A DNA stretch of 32,142 nucleotides. It comes from Oscillospiraceae bacterium. Its GTDB lineage: Bacteria > Bacillota > Clostridia > Oscillospirales > CAG-272. Below are positions 22,825 to 30,015 of the stretch, in pieces (positions within the stretch are counted from its first letter, which is position 1; each line of letters begins with the position of its first letter). Both the position numbers and the translations under genes were made by a program. The notes beneath the pieces were generated by a model. It did not search any database. It worked only from the letters and a program-made list of their open reading frames with translations, and was not told the DNA's origin. The stretch lies in assembly GCA_015064065.1 (NCBI GenBank), contig SVSY01000012.1, positions 1 through 32,142 of the forward strand. Reading direction: 5' to 3'.

Positions 22825-24670
22825 TTATTATTCTGAATATAGCCGCGTCGCACGCGTCGATGGTTGTGGGATCACCGTAAAGTATTTCGGATATTTTCCA
22901 ATCACCGTCGATCTCATAGGGATTGATAAGCTCTGTGTCCGAGTAGTTCAAGACCGAAACTATCGCGGTATCGTCCGACTCGTAGTGTACGGTAACTCCG
23001 GCATTTGCGTTTGTCGAGTGCGCGGGTTTGTGCTTGATATGCTCAAGCAGAGACTCATAAAGCGAACAGTAGGGCGCTTTATTGTATCCGTCAGCCTGAG
23101 AATGTGCTATCTGTTCTATCGGCATATTGAGGAAATAGATATTTCCTTTTCCGTAGGCATTTTTGAGAAGAACGGGATATCCCGCGTCATTCTTAAGTAT
23201 GACCTCGGCGGTAGTGGGAGCAAGAAGCACTTCTTTGGCGTTGTATCTTATCTCGCCGCGAGCTGTTATAACGCTATGCGACTGCGAAGCGAGAACTCCG
23301 CGCGACTGTGCGCCGACAACGTTCGGAAAATCGGTAAGCTGACCGCCTGCATAGGAAATAAACAGTGTAGCTCCGTTTTCAACTCGGCTGAGTATCTTAT
23401 CCCACGTTCTCTTATACGTTACCTGCCAACCGGTGATGCAGGGCATAAGATAAAGGTCGGAGTCGGGAACTTCGCTGTTGCAGTACGCGCAGGTAAGCTC
23501 GATACCCGCTTGCTTTGCAAGCGTGAGCGCACCGAATGCGATATTTTGCTGGTTTTGTCCAAGTGTAAGCACGCATACTCCGTCGACTTCGCGCTTCGGG
23601 AAGGGAGAGGGAAGCTTATCGAGTGCCTCGGACATCTTTTTCATAGTAAGTGCGACGGGTTTCGGCTTTCTGTCTTTGTCAAACAGACCGAGCTCGCGCT
23701 CTATCATAGACCAAGTGTACGGGGACTTTGTAAGATGATTTTGCTCCCACGCACACCACCAGAAGTATCCGCCCATATTGTGTACGAGCGAGGACAGTAT
23801 CTGTATCTGCATAAACTGCGCGGACATTTCGTTACTGCCGATAGATTGGCTGAAAGTGCCGCTTTCCTGTATCATAGCGGGCTTTTTGCCAATTCCCGAG
23901 TAGAATATACACTGCGCGGTAGGGATAAAGGTCATACGCAGTCTGGTATAAGGTTCAACGTCACCGCCGACCGTGGGCGAGGGGTAGGGGTGAGGAGTGA
24001 GCATATCGGTAAGCTCCCCTTGATCCTGAATATTCCAAGGCGCATTCGTCTCTGCAGAAAGACCGTGCATACCAGATGCTATCGGGCGGGTCTTGTCTTC
24101 GCAGCGGATAGCGTCGACGACGGTAGCCGCCCAATTGTAAGAATCCGCTCTGTTTTTGGGTTCTCCAAGGCAGTTGCACTCGTTTCCGATATCCCACATA
24201 ACGATATTCTCGCAGTCCTTCATCTCGCGTACGAAGCGGTGGATATATCTTCTCATCCACATAAGTGCTTCGGGGTCGTTTATGAGATTTTTACCCGTCA
24301 GCACAGGCGGAGTAAAAAGTCTGCCGCTCATCCAACCCGTAACTATAGCGACAACGAGCGAGATGCCGTATTCCTTTGCGGCATTTGCAAAATCCCTGAA
24401 ATTATCAAGCTGATCTTGCGAAACACCGTCGTCGAGCACAGGCTCTTCGGTTATGGAATTTGCATACTCTCCAAAGTATCCGCGCCACGCGTAGTGTGTC
24501 TCGACAGGCTGAAACTCTCGCCAGTTTGGAAACACTCTCATACAGCGAACTCCATACTCCGAGAGCTGCTTCATTTCTTTGCGTATGCGGACGGGGTCAT
24601 AGTGCCGCCACATATCAGTGCCGTGATCTGCACCCCAATAATTACAACCAAGTAAATACTCGTTTTTCAT
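22820..24670 (-). CDS. Cytoplasmic GH5-like (clan GH-A) glycoside hydrolase
   Basis: A 616-residue protein with a TIM-barrel glycosidase domain in its first 340 residues. MWDIGNECN gives the acid/base Glu164 preceded by Asn, and AMIQESGTF gives the nucleophile Glu269; GYFWWCAWEQN follows as in clan GH-A enzymes. From about 350 there is a second alpha/beta region resembling a beta-galactosidase trimerisation-type domain (LYLMPCITGWQVTYKRTWDKI, NGATLFISYAGG) and a small C-terminal beta domain. There is no signal peptide, so imported oligosaccharides or glycosides are the probable substrates. A beta-mannosidase or related activity is possible but not shown. AAAAAGGAG precedes the ATG, and the gene follows the ABC pair after 26 bases. 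The 645-residue plus-strand ORF here is a shadow. Confidence 0.85.
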   Translation of the reverse strand: MKNEYLLGCNYWGADHGTDMWRHYDPVRIRKEMKQLSEYGVRCMRVFPNWREFQPVETHYAWRGYFGEYANSITEEPVLDDGVSQDQLDNFRDFANAAKEYGISLVVAIVTGWMSGRLFTPPVLTGKNLINDPEALMWMRRYIHRFVREMKDCENIVMWDIGNECNCLGEPKNRADSYNWAATVVDAIRCEDKTRPIASGMHGLSAETNAPWNIQDQGELTDMLTPHPYPSPTVGGDVEPYTRLRMTFIPTAQCIFYSGIGKKPAMIQESGTFSQSIGSNEMSAQFMQIQILSSLVHNMGGYFWWCAWEQNHLTKSPYTWSMIERELGLFDKDRKPKPVALTMKKMSEALDKLPSPFPKREVDGVCVLTLGQNQQNIAFGALTLAKQAGIELTCAYCNSEVPDSDLYLMPCITGWQVTYKRTWDKILSRVENGATLFISYAGGQLTDFPNVVGAQSRGVLASQSHSVITARGEIRYNAKEVLLAPTTAEVILKNDAGYPVLLKNAYGKGNIYFLNMPIEQIAHSQADGYNKAPYCSLYESLLEHIKHKPAHSTNANAGVTVHYESDDTAIVSVLNYSDTELINPYEIDGDWKISEILYGDPTTIDACDAAIFRIIK

Positions 24671-24696
24671 TTAGATCTCCTTTTTGTATTATTGTT

Positions 24697-26469
24697 TCAG
24701 TTGGCATCGGGAAATTGGCTGTTATAGAGCGTGGAATAAAATCCGCCCTCTTCAAGCAGTCCTTCGTGCGTGCCTTGCTCGACTATATTGCCGTCTTTCA
24801 TAACTAAGATAACGTCCGACTCTTTTATAGTGGAAAGACGGTGTGCGACGACGAATGCCGTTCGTCCTGCCATAAGCTTTTTGAAGGCCTTTTGTATTCT
24901 TATCTCGGTGCGGGTATCTATCGAAGAGGTCGCTTCATCGAGAATAAGGATCTTAGGCTGTGTAAGCATTATTCTTGCGATACACAAAAGCTGTTTCTGT
25001 CCTTGCGAGAGAATACCGCCGTTCTCACCGATATAGGTCTCATAGCCCATAGGAAGCTTTTTTATAAAGCTGTGCGCGTGTGCGGCTTTTGCTGCGCTGA
25101 TTATCTCTTCGTCGGTAGCATCGGGATTACCAAAGGCGATATTCTCCTTGACGGTTCCGTTACAAAGCCAGGTATCCTGAAGTACCATTCCGTAATTATC
25201 GCGCAGGTCAGCTCTTGGAATGTCTCTTACGTCCTTTCCTCCGAGCAATATAGCTCCATCGTTGACGTCGTAAAATCTCATAAGAAGATTTATCAGCGTC
25301 GTCTTTCCGCACCCCGTAGGACCTACTATTGCGACGTGCTTTCCGTATTCTGCCTTGAAGCTGAAATTCTGTATCAGCGGCTTGTCGGGAGAATACGAGA
25401 AGGAAACGTTTTTAAATTCCACGGTATTAAGACCGTCGAGTGTGGTCGCAGGCGCATCGGGTGTCTGCGAGGGTGCTTCAATAAGCTCGAAAACTCTTCC
25501 CGCGCAAGCGAGCGCGTTCTGAAGCTCGGTAACCACACCTGATATCTCGTTGAAGGGCTTTGTGTATTGTGTCGCGTAAGAAAGGAAGCTTGAGAGCATT
25601 CCGACGCTTATCGCACTGCCGCCCGATATACATATCATAGCGCCCGTAAACGCAACGAGAGTATATACTATACTGTTTACAAAGCGTGTTGAGGGATTTG
25701 TGATAGAAGAGAAGAATATTGCGCGGAGAGATATCTTTCCGAGTCTTTCGTTTATTTCATTGAAGGTCTCGTTGGCCTTATTCTGATAACCGAACGCTAC
25801 GACTGTCTTGTGATCTCCGATCATCTCGTCTATAAGTGCGGTCTGCTCGCTTCGTATCTCGGATTGCTTTTTGAACATTGAAAATGTTCTGTTGGCAATA
25901 AACGCGGCAACAAAAAGCGAGAGCGGTGTGACGAATACGACTATAAGCGTTACTAACGGGCTGATAGTAAACATAAATATCAGCGTTCCGAGTATCGTCA
26001 TTATGCCGTTAAAAAACTGTGTAAATCCAAGCAGAAGTCCGTCGGAGAACTGATCCGAGTCGGCAATAAGTCTGCTTACGATGTCGCCCGAACGGTGAGC
26101 ATCGATATAAGAGACGGGGAAGCTCTGTATCTTTACAAAGGCTTCGTAGCGCACGTTCTTTACCATGCCGTAGACCATACGGTTGTTGAGTACGTTGATA
26201 AGCCACTGAAGTATAGCGGTCAGCGCAACGGATATAGCTATCTTTACAAGTAGGGCAAGGATAGCCGTCATATCGACGTTTCCTTTGCCTATCGCAAGAT
26301 CTATGGCTTTGCCGACAAGGATAGGAACGTAAAGCGTGAGCGCAACGGAAAACGCGGTAAAGAGTAGCGACAGTACGAAATGCACGCGGTAGCGCTTGAG
26401 ATATCTGAGAACTTTAAAGAAGGTATTCACGCTTGTTTTGAGAGATGCTCTGTTTTTAGCTTTCTTCAT
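24697..26469 (-). CDS. Heterodimeric ABC exporter, half-transporter with the consensus ATPase motifs
   Basis: A 590-residue type IV ABC exporter: six-helix membrane domain (about 1-320) and nucleotide-binding domain. Walker A is GPTGCGKTT, Walker B ILILDEATSSID with the catalytic Glu, and the switch histidine is in VAHRLST. The signature is LSQGQ instead of LSGGQ. In TM287/288- and BmrCD-type exporters one ATPase site is degenerate and is built from the Walker motifs of one partner and the altered signature of the other, which fits this pair. The ATG overlaps the upstream partner's stop (TAATG), showing translational coupling. Substrate unknown; drugs, lipids or peptides are typical. Confidence 0.93.
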   Translation of the reverse strand: MKKAKNRASLKTSVNTFFKVLRYLKRYRVHFVLSLLFTAFSVALTLYVPILVGKAIDLAIGKGNVDMTAILALLVKIAISVALTAILQWLINVLNNRMVYGMVKNVRYEAFVKIQSFPVSYIDAHRSGDIVSRLIADSDQFSDGLLLGFTQFFNGIMTILGTLIFMFTISPLVTLIVVFVTPLSLFVAAFIANRTFSMFKKQSEIRSEQTALIDEMIGDHKTVVAFGYQNKANETFNEINERLGKISLRAIFFSSITNPSTRFVNSIVYTLVAFTGAMICISGGSAISVGMLSSFLSYATQYTKPFNEISGVVTELQNALACAGRVFELIEAPSQTPDAPATTLDGLNTVEFKNVSFSYSPDKPLIQNFSFKAEYGKHVAIVGPTGCGKTTLINLLMRFYDVNDGAILLGGKDVRDIPRADLRDNYGMVLQDTWLCNGTVKENIAFGNPDATDEEIISAAKAAHAHSFIKKLPMGYETYIGENGGILSQGQKQLLCIARIMLTQPKILILDEATSSIDTRTEIRIQKAFKKLMAGRTAFVVAHRLSTIKESDVILVMKDGNIVEQGTHEGLLEEGGFYSTLYNSQFPDAN

Positions 26470-28199
26470 TACAGCTCACCCCCTTTTGAAAACTGAGAAT
26501 TATATATCTCGCGGTATATTTCGCAGCTTAGGAGCAATTCGTCGTGCTTGCCCATACCTACGGGAATTCCGTCGTCAAGCACTATAATAAGATCCGCGTG
26601 CATTATTGATGAAGCACGCTGGGAAATAATGAACGTAGTGGGGGCGTGCTCGAGCGCACCGATATTGCGTCTGAGTGCCGCTTCGGTAGCATAGTCGAGA
26701 GCAGAAGCCGAGTCGTCGAGTATGAGTATTTTGGGCTTACGGACAAGCGCTCGCGCGATAGTCAGACGCTGACGCTGACCGCCCGAAAAATTCTTTCCGC
26801 CCTGAAGGACCTCTTCGTCAAGCTTGCCGTCTTTTTGTTCAATGAATTCCTTTGCACAAGCTCCCTCAAGAGCCTCCCAAAGCTCTTCATCGGTAGCATT
26901 TTCATTTCCTACGAGAAGATTGGAACGAACAGTTCCCGCAAAAAGCGTTGCCTTTTGCGGTACGATGCCAAACGTCGAGCAAAGCTCGTCACTTGAGAGA
27001 AGAGAAGCGTTCTTACCGAAAACGAATACGCTGCCTTCGGTCGCGTGATAAAAGCCGGGGATAAGGTTTGCGAGCGTGGATTTACCCGAGCCCGTTCCGC
27101 CTATGATACCGACGGTGTCGCCCGATCTTACTTTGAAGCTGATATCTTTGAGAACGTCATCACCCTCTCCACTCTTGTCATAGCTGAAGCTTACCGAGTC
27201 AAAAACGACGGCGGACGTGTCATCGGCAGACTTTGCAGAGGCGTCAAATTCGATATCCGAGGGGGTGTCAAGAACTTTAGATATTCTCGATGCGCTTGCC
27301 GCCGCTTTGTTGAGCGTTATAATGAGGCTTGCGAGCTTTATGAGCTCTACGAGTATCTGAGAGATATAGTTGTAAAGAGCAACGAGCTCACCTTGCGATA
27401 TAACGCCCGATTCGACTGTGAGCGCGCCGTTGTGGATAAGCACTATAACGGCAAAATTTATGATAGCGTAGGTAAGGGGATTCATAAGAGCCGATATCTT
27501 GCCCGAGAAGAGCTGAAGCTTGTTGAGGTCGTTAACTCTGTTGCCGAACTCATCTATCTCTGCCTGCTCCTTGTTAAATGCGCGGATAACTCGTGTTCCG
27601 TTATAGTTGCCTCTGACCTTGGAGACGACTCCGTCGAGCTTTGCCTGTGTTTTCTTCTGGAGCGATATGTTGATAAGCATAACGCCGAAAACTATGACGG
27701 CAAGTATCACGATAGCTACGGCAAAAATGAGTCCGAGCCAAATATCTATCAGCATCGCGCATATCATCGCACCGAAAACGATAAACGGAGAGCGCATAAA
27801 GAGTCGCAGAAACATATTTACGCCGGTCTGTACCGAGTTTATATCGCTCGTCATTCGGGTTATAAGTGTAGAAGTTCCGAGCTTGTCTGTGACCGAGTAG
27901 CTGAAGCTTTGTATCTTTTCAAAAAGAGCGGAGCGAAGTTTTGTTGCAAATCCTACTGCCGCACGTGCCGCAAAGAATTGTGCACAGATAGCGCTGACAA
28001 GTCCTACAATACCGAGGAGCAACATAAAACCGCACGCACGCCATATAACACCCGTGTCGTTTCCGTTTATTCCTTTGTCAATTATGATAGAGACAGCAAC
28101 AGGAACAAGAAGCTCGAAGATAGCTTCAAGCATTTTGAACGTCGGAGCGAGGATAGACTCCTTTTTGTAATCCTTCAAAAAAATTAAAAGCCTTTTCAA
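26469..28199 (-). CDS. Heterodimeric ABC exporter, half-transporter with degenerate ATPase motifs
   Basis: A 576-residue half-transporter, first gene of the operon. The membrane domain covers about residues 1-310 and the ATPase domain has Walker A GGTGSGKST and a normal signature FSGGQRQR. The Walker B region reads ILILDDSASALD with Asp in place of the catalytic Glu, and the switch position is Gln (ISQRASS) in place of His. This is the known non-hydrolytic half of heterodimeric exporters. The start is TTG at 28199, with AGAGG seven bases upstream. It has its own promoter. A small hairpin (TGCAAA / TTTGCA) sits directly before the ribosome site. Confidence 0.93.
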   Translation of the reverse strand: MKRLLIFLKDYKKESILAPTFKMLEAIFELLVPVAVSIIIDKGINGNDTGVIWRACGFMLLLGIVGLVSAICAQFFAARAAVGFATKLRSALFEKIQSFSYSVTDKLGTSTLITRMTSDINSVQTGVNMFLRLFMRSPFIVFGAMICAMLIDIWLGLIFAVAIVILAVIVFGVMLINISLQKKTQAKLDGVVSKVRGNYNGTRVIRAFNKEQAEIDEFGNRVNDLNKLQLFSGKISALMNPLTYAIINFAVIVLIHNGALTVESGVISQGELVALYNYISQILVELIKLASLIITLNKAAASASRISKVLDTPSDIEFDASAKSADDTSAVVFDSVSFSYDKSGEGDDVLKDISFKVRSGDTVGIIGGTGSGKSTLANLIPGFYHATEGSVFVFGKNASLLSSDELCSTFGIVPQKATLFAGTVRSNLLVGNENATDEELWEALEGACAKEFIEQKDGKLDEEVLQGGKNFSGGQRQRLTIARALVRKPKILILDDSASALDYATEAALRRNIGALEHAPTTFIISQRASSIMHADLIIVLDDGIPVGMGKHDELLLSCEIYREIYNSQFSKGGEL

Positions 28200-28249
28200 A
28201 ACAAAACCTCTGCAAAGTAGAATTTTGCAAAAATATGCATATTCAGTTT

Positions 28250-28278
28250 ATTATAGCATACTTGCAGAAAATTGTAAA
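28250..28278 (-). promoter_or_regulatory. Promoter of the ABC exporter/glycosidase operon
   Basis: On the minus strand TTTACA (28278-28273), a 17-base spacer and TATAAT (28255-28250) with TGC before the -10. Confidence 0.87.
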
Positions 28279-28309
28279 GTAAAAAATTCGTCTTAATGTA
28301 GCAGAAAAC

Positions 28310-28336
28310 AAAAAAACGCCCGTTTTGCGAGCGTTT
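28310..28336 (-). terminator. Terminator after the SdpI-like gene
   Basis: On the minus strand ACGCTCG-CAAAA-CGGGCGT (one G-T pair) followed by a run of seven T. It separates the SdpI-like gene from the ABC promoter. Confidence 0.85.
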
Positions 28337-28370
28337 CAAAAGTAAATTTTAATACCAATTTATATTGAAT

Positions 28371-28748
28371 TTATTTACGAGTTCCATCCTCGTTAAATGT
28401 TTTTTTCAATGCAGCTTCTGTAGGAAAAATAGAAATTGTCAATACGACTAACTGAAGTATGGAAATGATTGATCCAATTATTACAACAACATCTTCGCTA
28501 CTATTGAAAGAAGGAATTTGTGCCACAACAGATGGAATCAAAGAAAACCACCCAATCTTCCACCAAAGTTTTCCGCAATAATTATGAGCAAATTTCCAAG
28601 TATCTATATTTTTCATTGAACGACTTGTTCTATACCCATATACTGAATTTATTTTTTGAGGACAATGTTTCCACATCATTCTTCCGGCAATTATTAAAAC
28701 AACAGGAATCAGCAGGTTACATACAAACATAAACCACCAAAACCACAT
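28371..28748 (-). CDS. SdpI-family small membrane protein
   Basis: A 125-residue protein starting at MWFWWFMFVCNLLIPV. The track adds 14 codons without a ribosome site, whereas this ATG has GGAGG eight bases upstream. The SdpI signature INSVYGYRTSRSMKNIDTWKFAHNYCGKLW is clear, and there are three hydrophobic segments. Bacillus SdpI is the immunity protein against the SdpC toxin and sequesters SdpR; many stand-alone relatives have no known partner. No SdpC-like toxin or SdpR gene is adjacent, so an immunity role is only inference. It has its own promoter and terminator. Confidence 0.88.
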   Translation of the reverse strand: MWFWWFMFVCNLLIPVVLIIAGRMMWKHCPQKINSVYGYRTSRSMKNIDTWKFAHNYCGKLWWKIGWFSLIPSVVAQIPSFNSSEDVVVIIGSIISILQLVVLTISIFPTEAALKKTFNEDGTRK

Positions 28749-28804
28749 AGATATTACCTCCGTCAAATTCAAGTTTTTTATAGTACACAACCTTTCTTGC
28801 TTAA

Positions 28805-28832
28805 ATTATATCACACTTTTATATATTGTCAA
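28805..28832 (-). promoter_or_regulatory. Promoter of the SdpI-like gene
   Basis: On the minus strand perfect TTGACA (28832-28827), a 16-base spacer and TATAAT (28810-28805) with TGTGA before the -10. Confidence 0.88.
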
Positions 28833-28886
28833 TGCTTATTGGCGAAAAAGCGTAGCTTTGGGGATCTTATCTTTAATAGATCGTCA

Positions 28887-28941
28887 CCAAAACAAAAACG
28901 GACGTCGTTGACGTCGATATTATGGAGAGAAAGACAATTGG
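28887..28941 (-). repeat. Degenerate copy of the tRNA-Val 3' end and terminator
   Basis: On the plus strand a 29-base block beginning CCAAAACAAAAACGGACGTC (28887-28915) repeats the start of the tRNA-Val terminator at 29082 with three changed bases at the loop. It is followed by a GGAGAG..GACAATTGG remnant that matches the tRNA-Val acceptor and T-arm (GGAGACAATTGG). Read on the minus strand it still makes GACGTC-AAC-GACGTC then CGTTTTTGTTTT, so it may terminate as a backup. Confidence 0.82.
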
Positions 28942-29081
28942 CATTTGCAATTCTTTGCGTTCCGCTAAGAATTGCAATATTCCGCGCCTTGCCGCTTACA
29001 AGCGAGCTTGACGCGCTCTTCGGCGGAAATGCGAACCAAATTCGCGCTTTGCGCGAGTTGTTTCGTTCAAATAAATCTCTG
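28942..29081. repeat. Structured non-coding spacer between the tRNA-Val tail and its copy
   Basis: About 140 bases without a credible gene. It contains an 11-base-pair perfect hairpin TTGCAATTCTT / AAGAATTGCAA (28945-28977), a possible TTCCGC / GCGGAA pair enclosing GC-rich hairpins, and TCGCGC-TTT-GCGCGA (29042-29056). The layout, structured DNA between two copies of a tRNA tail, parallels the array behind tRNA-Lys. Confidence 0.7.
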
Positions 29082-29121
29082 CCAAAACAAAAACGGACGT
29101 CAACGACGTCCGTTTTTGTTT
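29082..29121 (-). terminator. Terminator of tRNA-Val
   Basis: A perfect stem of 18 base pairs, AAAACAAAAACGGACGTC with GACGTCCGTTTTTGTTTT around a three-base loop, starting directly at the encoded CCA of the tRNA. Confidence 0.93.
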
Positions 29122-29198
29122 TGGTGGAGACAATTGGGATCGAACCAATGACCTCATGCATGTCAAGCATGCACTCTAACCAGCTGAGCTATGCCTCC
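29122..29198 (-). tRNA. tRNA-Val (anticodon GAC), CCA encoded
   Basis: On the minus strand the acceptor stem GGAGGCA pairs with TGTCTCC (one G-T), the D-arm is AGCTCAGCTGGTTAGAGT, the anticodon arm is CATGC-TTGACAT-GCATG with anticodon GAC, and the T-arm is ATTGG-TTCGATC-CCAAT. Discriminator A (29125) and CCA are encoded. It has its own promoter and terminator. Confidence 0.95.
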
Positions 29199-29209
29199 GC
29201 AGTGAGCCT

Positions 29210-29238
29210 ATTATATCACACAATTTAAAAAAAAGCAA
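29210..29238 (-). promoter_or_regulatory. Promoter of tRNA-Val
   Basis: On the minus strand TTGCTT (29238-29233), a 17-base spacer and TATAAT (29215-29210) with TGTGA before the -10. Confidence 0.88.
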
Positions 29239-29293
29239 TATGTTTTTTGAAAATATTTCTGAATATTTTTAAGTATTTGTTTTAAAAGTAAAA

Positions 29294-29322
29294 TTGACAG
29301 AGAATATATTTTGTGATATAAT
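29294..29322 (+). promoter_or_regulatory. Promoter of the zinc-ribbon membrane protein gene
   Basis: Perfect TTGACA (29294-29299), a 17-base spacer and TATAAT (29317-29322) with TGTGA before the -10. It probably also serves uvrB. Confidence 0.9.
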
Positions 29323-29364
29323 TATTTTGGAGTAATTTGAGTATCGATAAAAGGAGATATCCGT

Positions 29365-29976
29365 ATGAAAACTTTAAAACCCATATTACCCGATGACATC
29401 CAAAAGGAAGTAACGAGATATGTTCTTAAAAGAGCTTTGCCGTTTGCGATAGTAGAGATATTTATGATAGTCTTTATCCTTCTGTACGGTAACGAATCCT
29501 TTAAGATGGTAGACGTCACCGTCAGAATGCTTATATACGTGGCGCTTATAGTTCTTCCTGTATTTATCTTCAAAATTCACAAGCTTATTACAGACCGCAC
29601 TTGGAAGGGCGAGGTAATCGATATAAAGGTAGAGGCGGGATATTCAAGCACGGGAAAACATCTTTTTAAGGCTAATTATCTTATCTTGACTATAAAGCGC
29701 GAGGACGGTAAAATTATTGAACGCACAATAAATTCCTTCTACGTCGCCGAAAGAAGACCTACCTTTGTTAAAAGCGGTCTTTCAGCAGGAAAGGCTGAAT
29801 ATGCAGAGGATGATTATGCTATAGGAAATAAGGTATATCATTATTACGGGCTGCCGCATTTGTTAGTGGTACATAGTAACGACAGCCGCGAGTGTGTGAT
29901 ATGCGGTGCGAATAATCCTTCTCAAAACGACAGATGCTTTTATTGCGGACATTCTATTATAAAAAAGACTTTTTGA
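29365..29976 (+). CDS. Small membrane protein with a C-terminal zinc ribbon, function unknown
   Basis: A 203-residue protein I do not recognise. Two membrane helices (about 24-42 and 52-70) form an N-terminal hairpin. A soluble domain follows (VIDIKVEAGYSSTGKHLFKANYLILTIKREDGK), which looks like a small beta-barrel module. The end is a zinc ribbon, CVICG..N11..CFYCG, at about 178-196. The ATG has AAGGAG eight bases upstream and its own consensus promoter. It lies 39 bases before uvrB in the same direction and may share its transcript. Confidence 0.82.
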   Translation: MKTLKPILPDDIQKEVTRYVLKRALPFAIVEIFMIVFILLYGNESFKMVDVTVRMLIYVALIVLPVFIFKIHKLITDRTWKGEVIDIKVEAGYSSTGKHLFKANYLILTIKREDGKIIERTINSFYVAERRPTFVKSGLSAGKAEYAEDDYAIGNKVYHYYGLPHLLVVHSNDSRECVICGANNPSQNDRCFYCGHSIIKKTF

Positions 29977-30015
29977 ACTAACACTTGAAATATGATATCA
30001 AGGAGGTGAGCGAGT

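Noticed and set aside
22718-24655. 645-codon plus-strand ORF opposite the glycosidase gene
   Set aside because: It is the antisense shadow of a gene with clear catalytic motifs, has no ribosome site at a sensible start, and its protein is rich in Arg, Cys and Tyr with no recognisable domain.
27045-28187. 380-codon plus-strand ORF opposite the ABC gene
   Set aside because: Antisense shadow; the minus-strand frame carries Walker A, signature and Walker B motifs.
28829-29170. Minus-strand ORF through the tRNA-Val tail
   Set aside because: It reads through the tRNA, two terminators and the structured spacer; no protein-like composition and no ribosome site.
28797-29228. Plus-strand ORF containing GIEPMTSCMSSMHSNQLSYA
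   Set aside because: This peptide is the well-known false translation across the antisense of a tRNA gene; it covers tRNA-Val and its tail repeats.
29986-30004. Possible operator CTTGA..TCAAG in front of uvrB
   Set aside because: Only five bases per arm match, it overlaps the ribosome site, and it does not resemble a LexA/DinR box.
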